Source of the DNA: Candidatus Dadabacteria bacterium
GTDB taxonomy: Bacteria > Desulfobacterota_D > UBA1144 > Nemesobacterales > JADFKM01
NCBI GenBank assembly: GCA_022564935.1
Contig: JADFKM010000009.1
Span: 1-44,651, forward strand
Direction: 5' to 3'
DNA: 44,651 nucleotides
A model generated the notes under the pieces. The model saw only the letters and a list, made by a program, of their open reading frames with translations. It searched no databases and was not told where the DNA came from. Made by a program: the position numbers and the translations under genes. Positions 27,437 to 35,577 of this stretch are shown piece after piece (position 1 is the stretch's first letter; the number at the start of each line of letters is the position of its first letter).

Positions 27437-28819
27437 GTGAAACAGAGAAGATTAGGGGCGAAAATGCACCCCTCTCAGACTCTCGATGGTGCAAAGCTTA
27501 AACCTCGCAGTAGGCGCAGCTCGGATGGGTTAGATGGGTTAAAGAAAGAACAGGAAGATTCCTATGAGAAGTACAACATTGAAGAAGACGGTGTTTTGCA
27601 GGGGGACGGCGGGTATACTTCCGCTGATATAGAGGATAGGATGGAGCCTGAAATCTCAGAAGGGGAATTCAATACCAATATCGAGTCCGACGGTGCGGCT
27701 AAAAAGGATGTCGAATCTTCCGATAAAAAGCCCGAATGGACCCCCGATGAGGAGTTCAGACTCCTTCAGGCTTACTTCAAGGAAATGGGAACTGAGCCCC
27801 TTTTGACCCAGAGCGGAGAGATAGAGCAATCCTTCGAGATCAAGGAGTGTGAGCGCAAGGCCAGAGAGCTGGTGAAGAAGCTGGGCCTCGATGAGATAAT
27901 TGATACTAGTAATCTGGATTGCTTGGAAGACAATATTGACTTTATGAGGAATGTGCCGAAAGAGAAAATCTCAAGCGGCATATTGAAGTATTATAAGAGC
28001 AATTCCGTAAAAAAGTCGGAGTTGTGGGCTGAAAAAATTACCCCCGAGCTTTCCGAAAGAAGGCGTGGGGTAACAGTGTCTTTTCTAAGAAAGGCCAAGA
28101 GCTGCAAAGAGCGGTTCGTTAAGGCCAATCTGAGGCTTGTGGTAAGCATTGCCAAGAGGTACATGGGCAGGGGACTCCCGCTTCCCGATCTCATACAGGA
28201 GGGCAACGTAGGTCTCATGAGGGCGGTAGAGCGCTTCGACCACACGAAGGGCTATAAGTTCTCAACTTATGCCTCGTGGTGGATACATCAGGCAATCTCA
28301 AGGTCCCTGCTCGACCAGACAAGAACAATCAGGGTTCCGGTGTATGTACTTGAGCAGGCAAGCAAGGTGCACAAGATCAGCTCCAAGCTCCACAAAGAGA
28401 CGGGACGCAAGCCCTTTCCCGAAGAGATAGCGAAACGCTCGGGCATCTCCATAGAGGGAGTTAAGAGGGTGCTTGAGGCTACAAAGGACGTCGTCCATCT
28501 CGACTCGCCGATTATGGACGGTGAGAAGACCACCCTTATCGATTTTATCCCCGATGAAGGCTCCTCTACTCCGGATTCTGCCGTGGCAAAGTTTACTTTG
28601 GCCGACAAGCTCAACTCTGCGCTGTCAACTCTTACCGAAAGGGAGGAGTTGATACTGCAAATGCGTTTCGGCATAGGGTATAAAACCACTTACACCCTTG
28701 ATGAAATAGGGCGTCACTTTAGACTGACCCGTGAGCGCATAAGGCAGATAGAGAAAAGAGCTCTTGAGAAATTAGAAGATTCAGACATTGGCGGTATGCT
28801 GAAAAGCTTCCTTGATTAA
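27437..28819 (+). CDS. Sigma-70 family RNA polymerase sigma factor (primary or stationary-type)
   Basis: Sigma factors direct RNA polymerase to promoters. From GTG 27437 (AAGGAGA 6 bases upstream; TTG 27404 lacks a site) the protein is 460 residues. A charged N-terminal tail (to about 100) precedes region 1.2 (RLLQAYFKEMGTEPLL), a linker of about 70 residues, region 2 (LRLVVSIAKRYMGRGLPLPD, then GYKFSTYASWWIHQAISRSL), region 3 and region 4 (LTEREELILQMRFGIG with helix-turn-helix LTRERIRQIEKRALEKLE). Region 2.4 reads WWIHQAISR where RpoD has WWIRQAITR. It could be the housekeeping factor or a RpoS-like relative; length favours a group 1 or 2 member. It overlaps no neighbour and ends 4 bases before recN. 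Confidence 0.88.
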   Translation: MKQRRLGAKMHPSQTLDGAKLKPRSRRSSDGLDGLKKEQEDSYEKYNIEEDGVLQGDGGYTSADIEDRMEPEISEGEFNTNIESDGAAKKDVESSDKKPEWTPDEEFRLLQAYFKEMGTEPLLTQSGEIEQSFEIKECERKARELVKKLGLDEIIDTSNLDCLEDNIDFMRNVPKEKISSGILKYYKSNSVKKSELWAEKITPELSERRRGVTVSFLRKAKSCKERFVKANLRLVVSIAKRYMGRGLPLPDLIQEGNVGLMRAVERFDHTKGYKFSTYASWWIHQAISRSLLDQTRTIRVPVYVLEQASKVHKISSKLHKETGRKPFPEEIAKRSGISIEGVKRVLEATKDVVHLDSPIMDGEKTTLIDFIPDEGSSTPDSAVAKFTLADKLNSALSTLTEREELILQMRFGIGYKTTYTLDEIGRHFRLTRERIRQIEKRALEKLEDSDIGGMLKSFLD

Positions 28820-28823
28820 GTGA

Positions 28824-30476
28824 ATGCTTCTTGAACTTTCCTTAGCGAACTTCGCGGTAATAGGGCGTCTCGTGGTTCGTTTCGGCGAGGGTTTGAACAT
28901 AATCACGGGCGAAACGGGAACCGGCAAATCTATTATTGTAGAAGCCGTAAACGTTGTGCTTGGCGCAAAGGCCTCGGGTGAATTGGTTAAAACCGGGCAG
29001 AGCGAGGCCCATGTTGAGGCGCTGTTTTCGGTAAGAAATAATCCCTCCTTTCAGGAAAAGCTCGACTCCCTAGGCTACGGGGACAGCGAAGATGAGCTGA
29101 TAATAAAGCGTATAATCCCTCGCAAGGGCCGCGGGCGAGTGTACATTAACGGGAGCCTGGCCACGGCTTCAGTACTTACTCAGATCTCAGGGGGGCTGAT
29201 TGACATATTCTCCCAGCGCGAGCACCAGACCCTGATGCGCGAAGAGTCGCACATCGCGATGCTGGATGAATTCGGCGAACTGGGCACCGTCGCTTCCTCT
29301 ATGCGCAGCAAATACAACAGCTGGAGGGAAACACAAGAGCGGTTGGAGGAGCTTGAGCGCAGCGCTAAGACCCAGGACGAGAGGGGAGATTACCTGAGGT
29401 TCCAGATTAAAGAGATCGATGAGGGGAACCTCGAGCCGGGTGAAGATACTAGATGCGAAGCGGAGATAAATAAGCTCTCAAACGCGCAGCGTCTGCATGA
29501 AGTTTCCTTCGGCTCTTACAACGAATTGTATGAAGAGCAAGACTGCGTCGTGGACAGGTTAAAATCGCTTTGCCGCCGCCTCACCGAAGCGCTTGAGTTT
29601 GACCCCTCGCTCCGCGGGTCTCTTGGCTCCTTGGAGAGTGCGTTGCATGAGCTTGAGGATAGCGCCTTTGAGCTGAGGGATTATGCACGAGGGGTAGTGG
29701 TAGACCCCGACAGGCTGGAGAGCGCTATTAACAGACTGGACGAGATAAAGAGGCTTAAGAAGAAATACGGCGGCTCAATAGAAGATGTGCTCCGCAGGCG
29801 TGAGACGTTTGCGGAGGAGTTGAGCGACATAGAGGGCTTTGAGGAGAGGCTGAGTGAGCTTAAGGGGGAGCTTGAATCACTATCATCCGAGCTTCAGGCG
29901 GTCGCCGGCGAGCTTGGGGAAAAGCGGCAGAAAGCGGCCATCGGGCTCACCGAGATGGTAAACGGCGAGTTTAGCAACATTGGTCTCAAGAACGCAAAGC
30001 TGCACCTGCGCTTTGAGGAAATACCCGTTTCGCAATCCGGCGCGCAGAGGGTGTCGTTCCTGTTCTCGGCAAATCCGGATGAGCAGCCCAAGCCGCTTGC
30101 AAAGGTGGCTTCGGGCGGGGAGCTGTCCCGTATAATGCTCGTGTTAAAAGAAATTCTCACCACTGTGGAAGGGGCGTCAATTCTTATTTTTGACGAGGCT
30201 GACTCGGGGATAGGGGGGGCCGTGGCCGAAACTGTGGGCAGGAAGATAAAGAAGCTTTCCGAGAGCTACCAGGTGCTGTGCATCACTCATCTTCCCCTGG
30301 TGGCGAAATTCGCGGATACCCATATCCGCGTGACGAAAACCTTCGAGCGCGGAAGGACGAAGGTAGGGGTCGAGCAGCTCAGCGGAGAGGAGAGGGTGGA
30401 GGAGCTTGCCCGCATGATGGGTGGGCTGAGAGTAACGGAGAAGACCATAGAGGCTGCAAGGGAGATGTTGAAGTGA
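28824..30476 (+). CDS. recN: DNA repair protein RecN
   Basis: RecN is an SMC-like ATPase that gathers DNA ends at double-strand breaks. The 550 residues show an N-terminal ATPase lobe with Walker A GETGTGKS (30-37), two coiled-coil arms (about 150-230 and 300-370), and the C-terminal lobe with signature ASGGELSRIMLVLKEI, Walker B ILIFDEADSGIGG and the His switch SYQVLCITHLPLVA. ATG 28824 is only 4 bases after the sigma factor stop, indicating translational coupling. It ends convergently with pdaD, 24 bases apart. Confidence 0.94.
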   Translation: MLLELSLANFAVIGRLVVRFGEGLNIITGETGTGKSIIVEAVNVVLGAKASGELVKTGQSEAHVEALFSVRNNPSFQEKLDSLGYGDSEDELIIKRIIPRKGRGRVYINGSLATASVLTQISGGLIDIFSQREHQTLMREESHIAMLDEFGELGTVASSMRSKYNSWRETQERLEELERSAKTQDERGDYLRFQIKEIDEGNLEPGEDTRCEAEINKLSNAQRLHEVSFGSYNELYEEQDCVVDRLKSLCRRLTEALEFDPSLRGSLGSLESALHELEDSAFELRDYARGVVVDPDRLESAINRLDEIKRLKKKYGGSIEDVLRRRETFAEELSDIEGFEERLSELKGELESLSSELQAVAGELGEKRQKAAIGLTEMVNGEFSNIGLKNAKLHLRFEEIPVSQSGAQRVSFLFSANPDEQPKPLAKVASGGELSRIMLVLKEILTTVEGASILIFDEADSGIGGAVAETVGRKIKKLSESYQVLCITHLPLVAKFADTHIRVTKTFERGRTKVGVEQLSGEERVEELARMMGGLRVTEKTIEAAREMLK

Positions 30477-30500
30477 TAGACGTCCACTACAGAGCTGTGA

Positions 30501-31046
30501 CTATGAGACGAACACTACTGCCGCAATAACTGTGGTCCACAACCCGTTTTTATTTCCAACGGCTGACTGAGTGATATTTCTAGTCTTAACTACGTGACCT
30601 GAGATCTGCCAGATGTCCTTCTGCTCGTCGTAGCTTTTATCGGGGTCGAAAGGGGCGCCGAGGATCGTGGCCAGCATATATGCGGCTTGGTCTTCGGCAT
30701 ACTCCCCCGCTACGCTGTCTGTCTCACCGAAGCTGTGATGCTCCGCTATGTACCCATAGTAGTTGGGATCTTTTGGAATAGCCAGGCCCACCGATGCGGC
30801 TGCGAGGCGGTGGGGCTCCTGAGTGGAGTTTTCACTCATCACGACAAACACGACCTGTCCGGGGCTGAGGCGCCGCAAGCCTTGGGAGCGGGTGAGGAGC
30901 TTGCAGTTCGGCGGGAAGATGCTCGAGACCTTTACGAGGTTGTATTCGGCTATCTTGGCGTTCCTAAGGGCCATTTCAAAGCTGGTGAGTTTTTCTTTGT
31001 GCTTGCCGACGCCTTTTGTTATGAAGGCCGCTTTGGGTACAAACAA
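30501..31046 (-). CDS. pdaD: Pyruvoyl-dependent arginine decarboxylase
   Basis: This enzyme converts arginine to agmatine, the entry to polyamine synthesis, using a pyruvoyl group made by self-cleavage instead of PLP. The cleavage site is intact: Ser41-Ser42 in NLVKVSSIFPP. Also visible are TKGVGKHKEKLTSFEMAL, SENSTQEPHRLAAASVGLA and the C-terminal HHSFGETDS and YAEDQAAYML stretches. The 181-residue length is normal. The start is TTG at 31046, chosen because GGGGAG lies 8 bases upstream on the minus strand (31060-31055). It is convergent with recN. Agmatine can be aminopropylated directly in the thermophile route, which leads to the spermidine used by BpsA (8723-9769); the link is functional inference. 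Confidence 0.9.
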   Translation of the reverse strand: MFVPKAAFITKGVGKHKEKLTSFEMALRNAKIAEYNLVKVSSIFPPNCKLLTRSQGLRRLSPGQVVFVVMSENSTQEPHRLAAASVGLAIPKDPNYYGYIAEHHSFGETDSVAGEYAEDQAAYMLATILGAPFDPDKSYDEQKDIWQISGHVVKTRNITQSAVGNKNGLWTTVIAAVVFVS

Positions 31047-31360
31047 TTTATCTACTCCCCAAATAATACAGATTTTCAGTTTAGAGCTAATTGACGCTTA
31101 GAGAATTAAATACAAAAATGAAAAAAAATCAATGATGGAGCGCTCCGAGAATCAAATAATGTACACAATATACCCGTAAGCTCATCGAATAAGCTCCTTT
31201 GTTCCGGAGTTTGTTTCCTTGAGAATCGTTTCTTATCATTGAAGCTTCTTTGTTGAGGCTTATGAGCATTGGAGCGGTTTGCAACAGCCTGCTCAACTAT
31301 GGCCGGGAAGGTGTAAAGGCCGCGGCAAGTGGATTTGTATCATTGCTCGTAGTCTTCACC
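31047..31360. other. Intergenic region upstream of pdaD
   Basis: AT-rich sequence holding the pdaD leader. A short palindrome GGAGCGCTCC sits at 31137-31146. Plus-strand frames of about 60-70 codons that cover 31250-31595 have no motif or ribosome binding site, and one overlaps the DUF1828-like gene antisense; I do not call them. Confidence 0.4.
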
Positions 31361-31687
31361 TTAAGCGAGCTTATAGATGCCCCTGATTGTTCGTATCAAA
31401 CTCTCCTGTTTCGATTCCATGTCCCCCTCTGATGCCCTTACCACAAGGGCGTTGTTCTTGGTGAGGCGAACACCGTATCTAATTAAGATCCGCTCAAAGC
31501 TCCCTTGGTCCAGATTGATTCCGTCCTTTTCAATGCCCTCCATAACGCGGCAATTGTCGTGGATGATGAATTTCCCGTGGCTGGACTGGCGGTAGATTTT
31601 GATTTTACTCTTGCCGGGGTCGAGATAGGGGGTCGTGACAACCGCTTTCCCGTTTCTCTATACAGTCTCGTATTCCATCTCCGTCAT
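31361..31687 (-). pseudogene. DUF1828-like gene interrupted by an amber codon at position 10
   Basis: The minus frame from ATG 31687 reads MTEMEYETV, a TAG at 31660-31658, then RNGKAVVTTPYLDPGKSK, ending YGVRLTKNNALVV, RASEGDMESKQESLIRTIRG. The VTTPYLD, IKIY, ILIRYGV and S-x-x-D pattern, and the closing helix, match DUF1828 domains, whose function is not established. TAGGAGC lies about 11 bases before the ATG. No start codon lies between the TAG and the ATG at 31543, which would give only the last 60 codons. A CAG-to-TAG change, an indel, or sequencing error could explain it. Confidence 0.5.
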
Positions 31688-31762
31688 TTTTGTGCCGGCT
31701 CCTATGCTCTAATATTCCAGTCTTAGGGTTAAAGGATGCTTAAAGCCCAAACGGACCTATTT

Positions 31763-31782
31763 CTCTCAGTTATAACTGAGAG
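31763..31782. promoter_or_regulatory. Perfect 20-bp palindrome
   Basis: CTCTCAGTTA followed by its exact reverse complement TAACTGAGAG, without spacer. It lies between the DUF1828-like gene start (31687) and the end of the SDR gene (31846). It could be an operator for the DUF1828-like gene, 76 bases upstream of that ATG, or the base of a transcript hairpin behind the SDR gene. Confidence 0.5.
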
Positions 31783-31845
31783 TTGTATCGGGTCTAAGCG
31801 TCGTTGTGTTTGTGTCACACCACACATCGACCCCTGTTCCCGCCG

Positions 31846-32577
31846 TCATATTATCATGCCGCCTCCATCAACGAACAGGACCTCACCAGTGATGTAGTCC
31901 GATTCGATCAAGAACTGCACGGCCTTTGCCACATCGGCTGGCGAGCCGGGCCTCTTTAGAACAGTCTCCTCTATAACGGCGTTTTTCTCATCCGCTGTGT
32001 AGTCTTCGGGGAACATCACTGGCCCCGGCGCCACTGCGTTTACCTGCACATCGGGGGCCATAGCCTTGGCCATCCCCTTTGTAAGCATTATAAGGCCCGC
32101 CTTTGAAACACAGTAGGGTATATAGCTCTTCCATGCTCGTACTCCCCCGACGTCTGCGATATTGATGATCTTGCCTGCACCGTGGGAGAGTAGGTGCTTG
32201 GCAGCTTTCCGGGAGCAAAGGAAGGGGCCTTTGAGGTTGGTTTTCATGAAAGCGTCCCAGTCGTTCTCGCTGAGCTCAAAAAAGTCCGTCTTGTAAAAAA
32301 TGGCGGCGTTGTTTATCAGCACATCAAGCCTGCCGAAATGCCCTATTGCGGTTGTGATCATGGCTTCGACGTCTTGGGCGTTTGAAACGTCCGCCTTGAT
32401 GGTAAGAGCGTCTCTCCCCAAGTCGCTGATTTCCCTTGCGACCTGTTGGGCTTGCTCGTGTGAAGTTTTGTAGTTGAGCGCAACGTGAGCGCCCAGCTTG
32501 GCAAGGTGAACTGCAATCTCCCTTCCCACCCTTCTCGCTCCACCCGTTACGAGAGCCACTTTGTTTTCGATGTCCAT
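31846..32577 (-). CDS. Short-chain dehydrogenase, pteridine-reductase-like
   Basis: The 243-residue Rossmann enzyme has the cofactor motif VTGGARRVGREIA (TGxxxRxG, typical of NADPH-using pteridine reductases), DVLINNAA, and the YxxxK pair Y155 and K159. The usual catalytic Ser 13 residues before Tyr is Asp142 here (INIADVGG), exactly as in PTR1 and FolM, where Asp-Tyr-Lys form the active site. That makes reduction of dihydropteridines or dihydrofolate a better guess than ketoacyl-ACP reduction. It begins 107 bases after the ThiF-family gene end on the same strand and may be the last gene of that set. ATG at 32577. Confidence 0.85.
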   Translation of the reverse strand: MDIENKVALVTGGARRVGREIAVHLAKLGAHVALNYKTSHEQAQQVAREISDLGRDALTIKADVSNAQDVEAMITTAIGHFGRLDVLINNAAIFYKTDFFELSENDWDAFMKTNLKGPFLCSRKAAKHLLSHGAGKIINIADVGGVRAWKSYIPYCVSKAGLIMLTKGMAKAMAPDVQVNAVAPGPVMFPEDYTADEKNAVIEETVLKRPGSPADVAKAVQFLIESDYITGEVLFVDGGGMII

Positions 32578-32683
32578 AGCTGCAGTTTGTCGGCGGGTAG
32601 TTTAAAATGGAGTGTCAATTCAGCTCATTCTATCACCCCACACATGGGCAGTCAATTCTGTGTGTGTGTGGGGTGGGCTCCTC

Positions 32684-33508
32684 TTAGCCCGGTATAGGGG
32701 TTCGTTTGGGCTCGTAGCCCGGCTGCTCGTACCTTTCGATCTTGTGAATTGAGGGGTTTTCGCCGCATAGGAGGCATCCGGGGTCTTTATTGATATTCAC
32801 CTCTGTAACATGCATCGGCAGGGCGTTGAACACGAGAAGCCTGCCCTCGAGGGTCGTTCCGATTTGCAGCACTTCTTTCAGGGCTTCAAGCGCCTGGATA
32901 GTGCCTATAATTCCCGCTACAGCCCCCAGGATTCCCGCCTCCTGACAGCTTGGGATCATTCCCACAGGCGGGATCTCGGGGTACAGACACCTGTAACACG
33001 GGCCTCCGGCGTGGGTCTTGAACACGGAAACCTGACCCTCGAAGCCGAGGATGGCGCCCGAAACGAGGGTCTTTTTCTCGAAATAGCATGCGTCGTTAAG
33101 CAGGTAGCGTGTGGGAAAGTTGTCGGAGCCGTCGATCACAATGTCGTAGCCCCTCAAAATATCCCTGATGTTGCGCTCGGTGATAAGCTCTTCATAGACG
33201 TTGACTTTAATGTCGGGGTTTAGCTGCTCCAGTTTTTCTTTTGCGGAATGGGTTTTTAGTCTTCCGATATCGTTTGTGTAGTGGAGCACCTGCCGCTGGA
33301 GGTTTGATATGTCTACCCTGTCTGAGTCCGCAACGCCAAGCGTTCCCACGCCTGCTGCGGCCAGATATAGCGCTATAGGAGAGCCCAGTCCGCCTACGCC
33401 CAGGCAAAATATCTTTGAGCATAGCAGCCTTTCCTGTCCCACTCCTCCGACTTCGGGCAGGAGTATGTTTCTGCTGTATCTATAAATTTGGTCTTCGGTC
33501 AGTTCCAC
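32684..33508 (-). CDS. ThiF/MoeB/HesA-family adenylyltransferase (carrier activase)
   Basis: This E1-like enzyme adenylates the C-terminal Gly of ubiquitin-like sulfur carrier proteins (MoaD, ThiS, CysO). The 274 residues include YSRNILLPEVGG, the ATP loop LGVGGLGSP (about 36-44), DRVDISNLQRQ, IVIDGSDNFPTRYLLND, zinc cysteines C171, C174, C245 and C248, and a conserved C188 in SCQEAG, equivalent to the MoeB/ThiF loop cysteine. No rhodanese domain is attached. GTG start has AGGAG 9 bases upstream. It follows the JAMM peptidase gene after 13 bases and CysM beyond, the context seen for cysteine formation with a protein-bound thiocarboxylate. Confidence 0.9.
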   Translation of the reverse strand: MELTEDQIYRYSRNILLPEVGGVGQERLLCSKIFCLGVGGLGSPIALYLAAAGVGTLGVADSDRVDISNLQRQVLHYTNDIGRLKTHSAKEKLEQLNPDIKVNVYEELITERNIRDILRGYDIVIDGSDNFPTRYLLNDACYFEKKTLVSGAILGFEGQVSVFKTHAGGPCYRCLYPEIPPVGMIPSCQEAGILGAVAGIIGTIQALEALKEVLQIGTTLEGRLLVFNALPMHVTEVNINKDPGCLLCGENPSIHKIERYEQPGYEPKRTPIPG

Positions 33509-33521
33509 TGTTTCGTTTCTC

Positions 33522-33935
33522 CTAAGTTCCGTTGACTTCGAATTGGATTTCAGAAAAAGGCGAGTCCGGGTCGTTGAGAACCCATGCGCGGGCGTTGTTG
33601 AAGCTCCTGTTATTAACGGAAACGATCAGGTAAACCCACTCCGGCCATGCCCTCATCCTGTCTGTCTCAGAAGGCAGCGATGGGTGATCGGGGTGTGAGT
33701 GGTATATTCCCATGATGTTCATATCGCGCTCTCTGGCCCAATCGTCGGCCTCTTTAAACGAGAGCGGGTCCAGCTCGTACCTGTCGCGGGCCCTCTCGGT
33801 GTTTAGATTCCTGCACTCCTTAAAAGTTGCAATCTCGCAGCCGTTTCCGATAAGGACTCCGCATATCTCATATGGGTAGCCCGACTCGGAGTGCTTAATT
33901 ATACCCTCGTATGCCGATTTTGTTATAGTTACCAC
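33522..33935 (-). CDS. JAMM/MPN+ metallopeptidase (M67 family, Mec-like)
   Basis: In the known CysO pathway (mycobacteria), a JAMM peptidase releases cysteine from the carrier protein after CysM has attached it. This 137-residue protein keeps all metal and acid residues: E23 (PYEICG), H79 and H81 (YHSHPDHP), S89 and D92 (SETD). GTG 33935 is preferred over TTG 33938 since GGAGG (33946-33942) is then 6 bases away. The 3' end of the cysM gene (stop at 33929) overlaps this start by a few bases, and the activase gene follows 13 bases downstream. The size and motifs fit a single-domain bacterial Mec-type enzyme. Confidence 0.9.
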   Translation of the reverse strand: MVTITKSAYEGIIKHSESGYPYEICGVLIGNGCEIATFKECRNLNTERARDRYELDPLSFKEADDWARERDMNIMGIYHSHPDHPSLPSETDRMRAWPEWVYLIVSVNNRSFNNARAWVLNDPDSPFSEIQFEVNGT

Positions 33936-34876
33936 CAAAGACCTCCACTAAGATACCTGTACCCGCCGTCTGGAAGCAGCGCAACAAGAACTCCATGCTC
34001 AAGAGCTCTGGCGCGCTCGAGCGCGGCGTGTATGACAGCGCCTCCCGAATGTCCGATGAACAGTCCCTCTTTGTGCAGGACGTCCTTCATAACGGCGTAA
34101 GATATGTCGGTTTCTACGCCAATGATTTCATCGGGGAGCTCGGGGTCATAGATCCCCGGAATGATGGAAGTGGCCATGTGCTTCAGCCCTTCGAGACCGT
34201 GGAGGGCCTCGGCAGGCTCAATGGCCAATATTTTTATGTCTTCATTGTATTCCTTAAGCCGTTTCCCAGTGCCTACTATAGTCCCGCTGGTGCCCATACC
34301 GGCGAAAAAATGGGTAATCCTCCCCTGGGTCTGGCTCCATATCTCCGGGGCGGTCGATTCGTAGTGAGACCTGGGATTGGCGGGGTTGTTGTACTGGTCG
34401 GGCATGTAGTACTTGTCGGGGTTTTGCTCCTTAAGCCTTCTGGCGTCCATGATTGCGCCGTCGGAGCCCTCGAGGGGATCGGAGTATATGACGTTTGCGC
34501 CAAAGGCCAAAATCGTCTTTTTCCTCTCGATGTTCACATTGGCGGGCATTACCAGGTCCAGCTCGTATCCGAGGGCGGCGCAAATCAGGGCATACGCAAT
34601 GGCCGTGTTGCCGGAGGAAGAATCAATAACCACTTTATCACTGGTCAGCTTCCCGGAGCGTATCCCCTCCAGTATCATCCAGAGCGCGGGACGGTCTTTG
34701 ACAGAGCCTCCGGGGTTAAACCACTCGGCCTTTACGTATACCTCTACTCCGGGGCTTATCCCTTCAGTCATTTTGTGAAGTTTTATCAGAGGGGTGTTGC
34801 CTATTAAATCCAGTATCGACTCGACCCTATTAGCCTTGGAGCCCTCCCGTGTCTTTTCCTGTGTAACTGTGTTCAC
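33929..34876 (-). CDS. Cysteine synthase-family PLP enzyme (CysM-like)
   Basis: A fold-type II PLP enzyme of 315 residues that would form cysteine from O-acetyl- or O-phosphoserine. PLP binds K60 in NPGGSVKDRPA; the substrate loop is DSSSGNTAIAYA; the phosphate loop is GMGTSGTIVGTG, and GHSGGAVIHAA closes the cofactor pocket. The C-terminal tail (LVALLPDGGYRYLSGGLWW) is extended and hydrophobic; in CysO-dependent CysM a C-terminal tail closes over the active site, so this is suggestive. GTG start overlaps the TAG of the TusA-like gene by one base, and its end overlaps the JAMM gene, so all four are one transcript. Confidence 0.9.
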   Translation of the reverse strand: MNTVTQEKTREGSKANRVESILDLIGNTPLIKLHKMTEGISPGVEVYVKAEWFNPGGSVKDRPALWMILEGIRSGKLTSDKVVIDSSSGNTAIAYALICAALGYELDLVMPANVNIERKKTILAFGANVIYSDPLEGSDGAIMDARRLKEQNPDKYYMPDQYNNPANPRSHYESTAPEIWSQTQGRITHFFAGMGTSGTIVGTGKRLKEYNEDIKILAIEPAEALHGLEGLKHMATSIIPGIYDPELPDEIIGVETDISYAVMKDVLHKEGLFIGHSGGAVIHAALERARALEHGVLVALLPDGGYRYLSGGLWW

Positions 34877-35133
34877 TAACGGCGCTCTATAAGCAATTTG
34901 TAGAAATTAAGGTCTTTTTCATTGTCAAGCTCGAGTTTGTTAAGCTCAATAATCTTGTGTCCCTCTTCCTTTATGCTTCTCGGCACGTTTATAAGCGGCT
35001 CGCCTTCACGGAGAACGACTTCCAGGATTTGACCCGACTCCATGGTTTCGAGCTTCAGCTTGGTCTTTACGAAGGTCATGGGACAGATGTCTTTCGTTAT
35101 GTCGATTTTTTGGTCCGGTGTGTATGATTCCAT
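34876..35133 (-). CDS. TusA/SirA-like sulfur carrier protein
   Basis: The 85-residue protein has the small TusA fold: strand IDITKDICPMTFVKTKLKLE, helix, the strand GQILEVVLREGEPLINVP and the helix-strand SIKEEGHKI. The persulfide cysteine is C17, in CPMT in place of the usual CPxP. TusA-like proteins carry sulfane sulfur to biosynthetic partners. Here it is the first gene of the TusA-CysM-JAMM-ThiF set, where a Gly-Gly-ended ubiquitin-like carrier would be expected; it has no such tail (ends LLIERR). It may supply sulfur to this pathway. ATG 35133 has only a weak ribosome binding site. Confidence 0.85.
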   Translation of the reverse strand: MESYTPDQKIDITKDICPMTFVKTKLKLETMESGQILEVVLREGEPLINVPRSIKEEGHKIIELNKLELDNEKDLNFYKLLIERR

Positions 35134-35577
35134 CTCAGTTAATCATCGGTCTCCTTGATGAGGCCCAAATATGGATTTGTCACCATTTGCCGTCTCGCGA
35201 GTACTCTAAAATCCTACCATGAGCGGGTTTTCCCCTCAAACCCAGCAGGTATTGTTACCCTATGTTCGAACACGTATTGAGGACTGGTTCTTTTACTAAT
35301 ACTTCCGGGGGGGTTAGGCCATCCTCGTGGTAATCACAATGCTGAATGCCGATTCAGGGTGATTTAACCCACACGTACCGTTTAATATTCTACCATCAAA
35401 AATGGCTCGGGCAGATAAAACGCCCCTATCCCGACCTTGGTTTCCGCCCGGATTTCAAAGAACGGGCTTGAAGTGTTAAGTCCGGCGTGTTTTATCGAAT
35501 AAAACCGTTTATTTATACAGTACTCAAGTCCGCACCCGTATTTGGGGTTTTATGAGGCGGTTGGGTCGAGTTAAGAC
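35134..35577. other. Intergenic region between the CPBP protease and TusA-like genes
   Basis: About 440 bases. It contains the promoter of the TusA-CysM-JAMM-ThiF set on the minus side, a G-run (CCGGGGGGGTTAGGCC near 35308-35323) and a small inverted repeat GAGT.AAG.ACTC near 35568-35578 next to the CPBP gene end. No gene, tRNA or array is seen. Confidence 0.4.
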
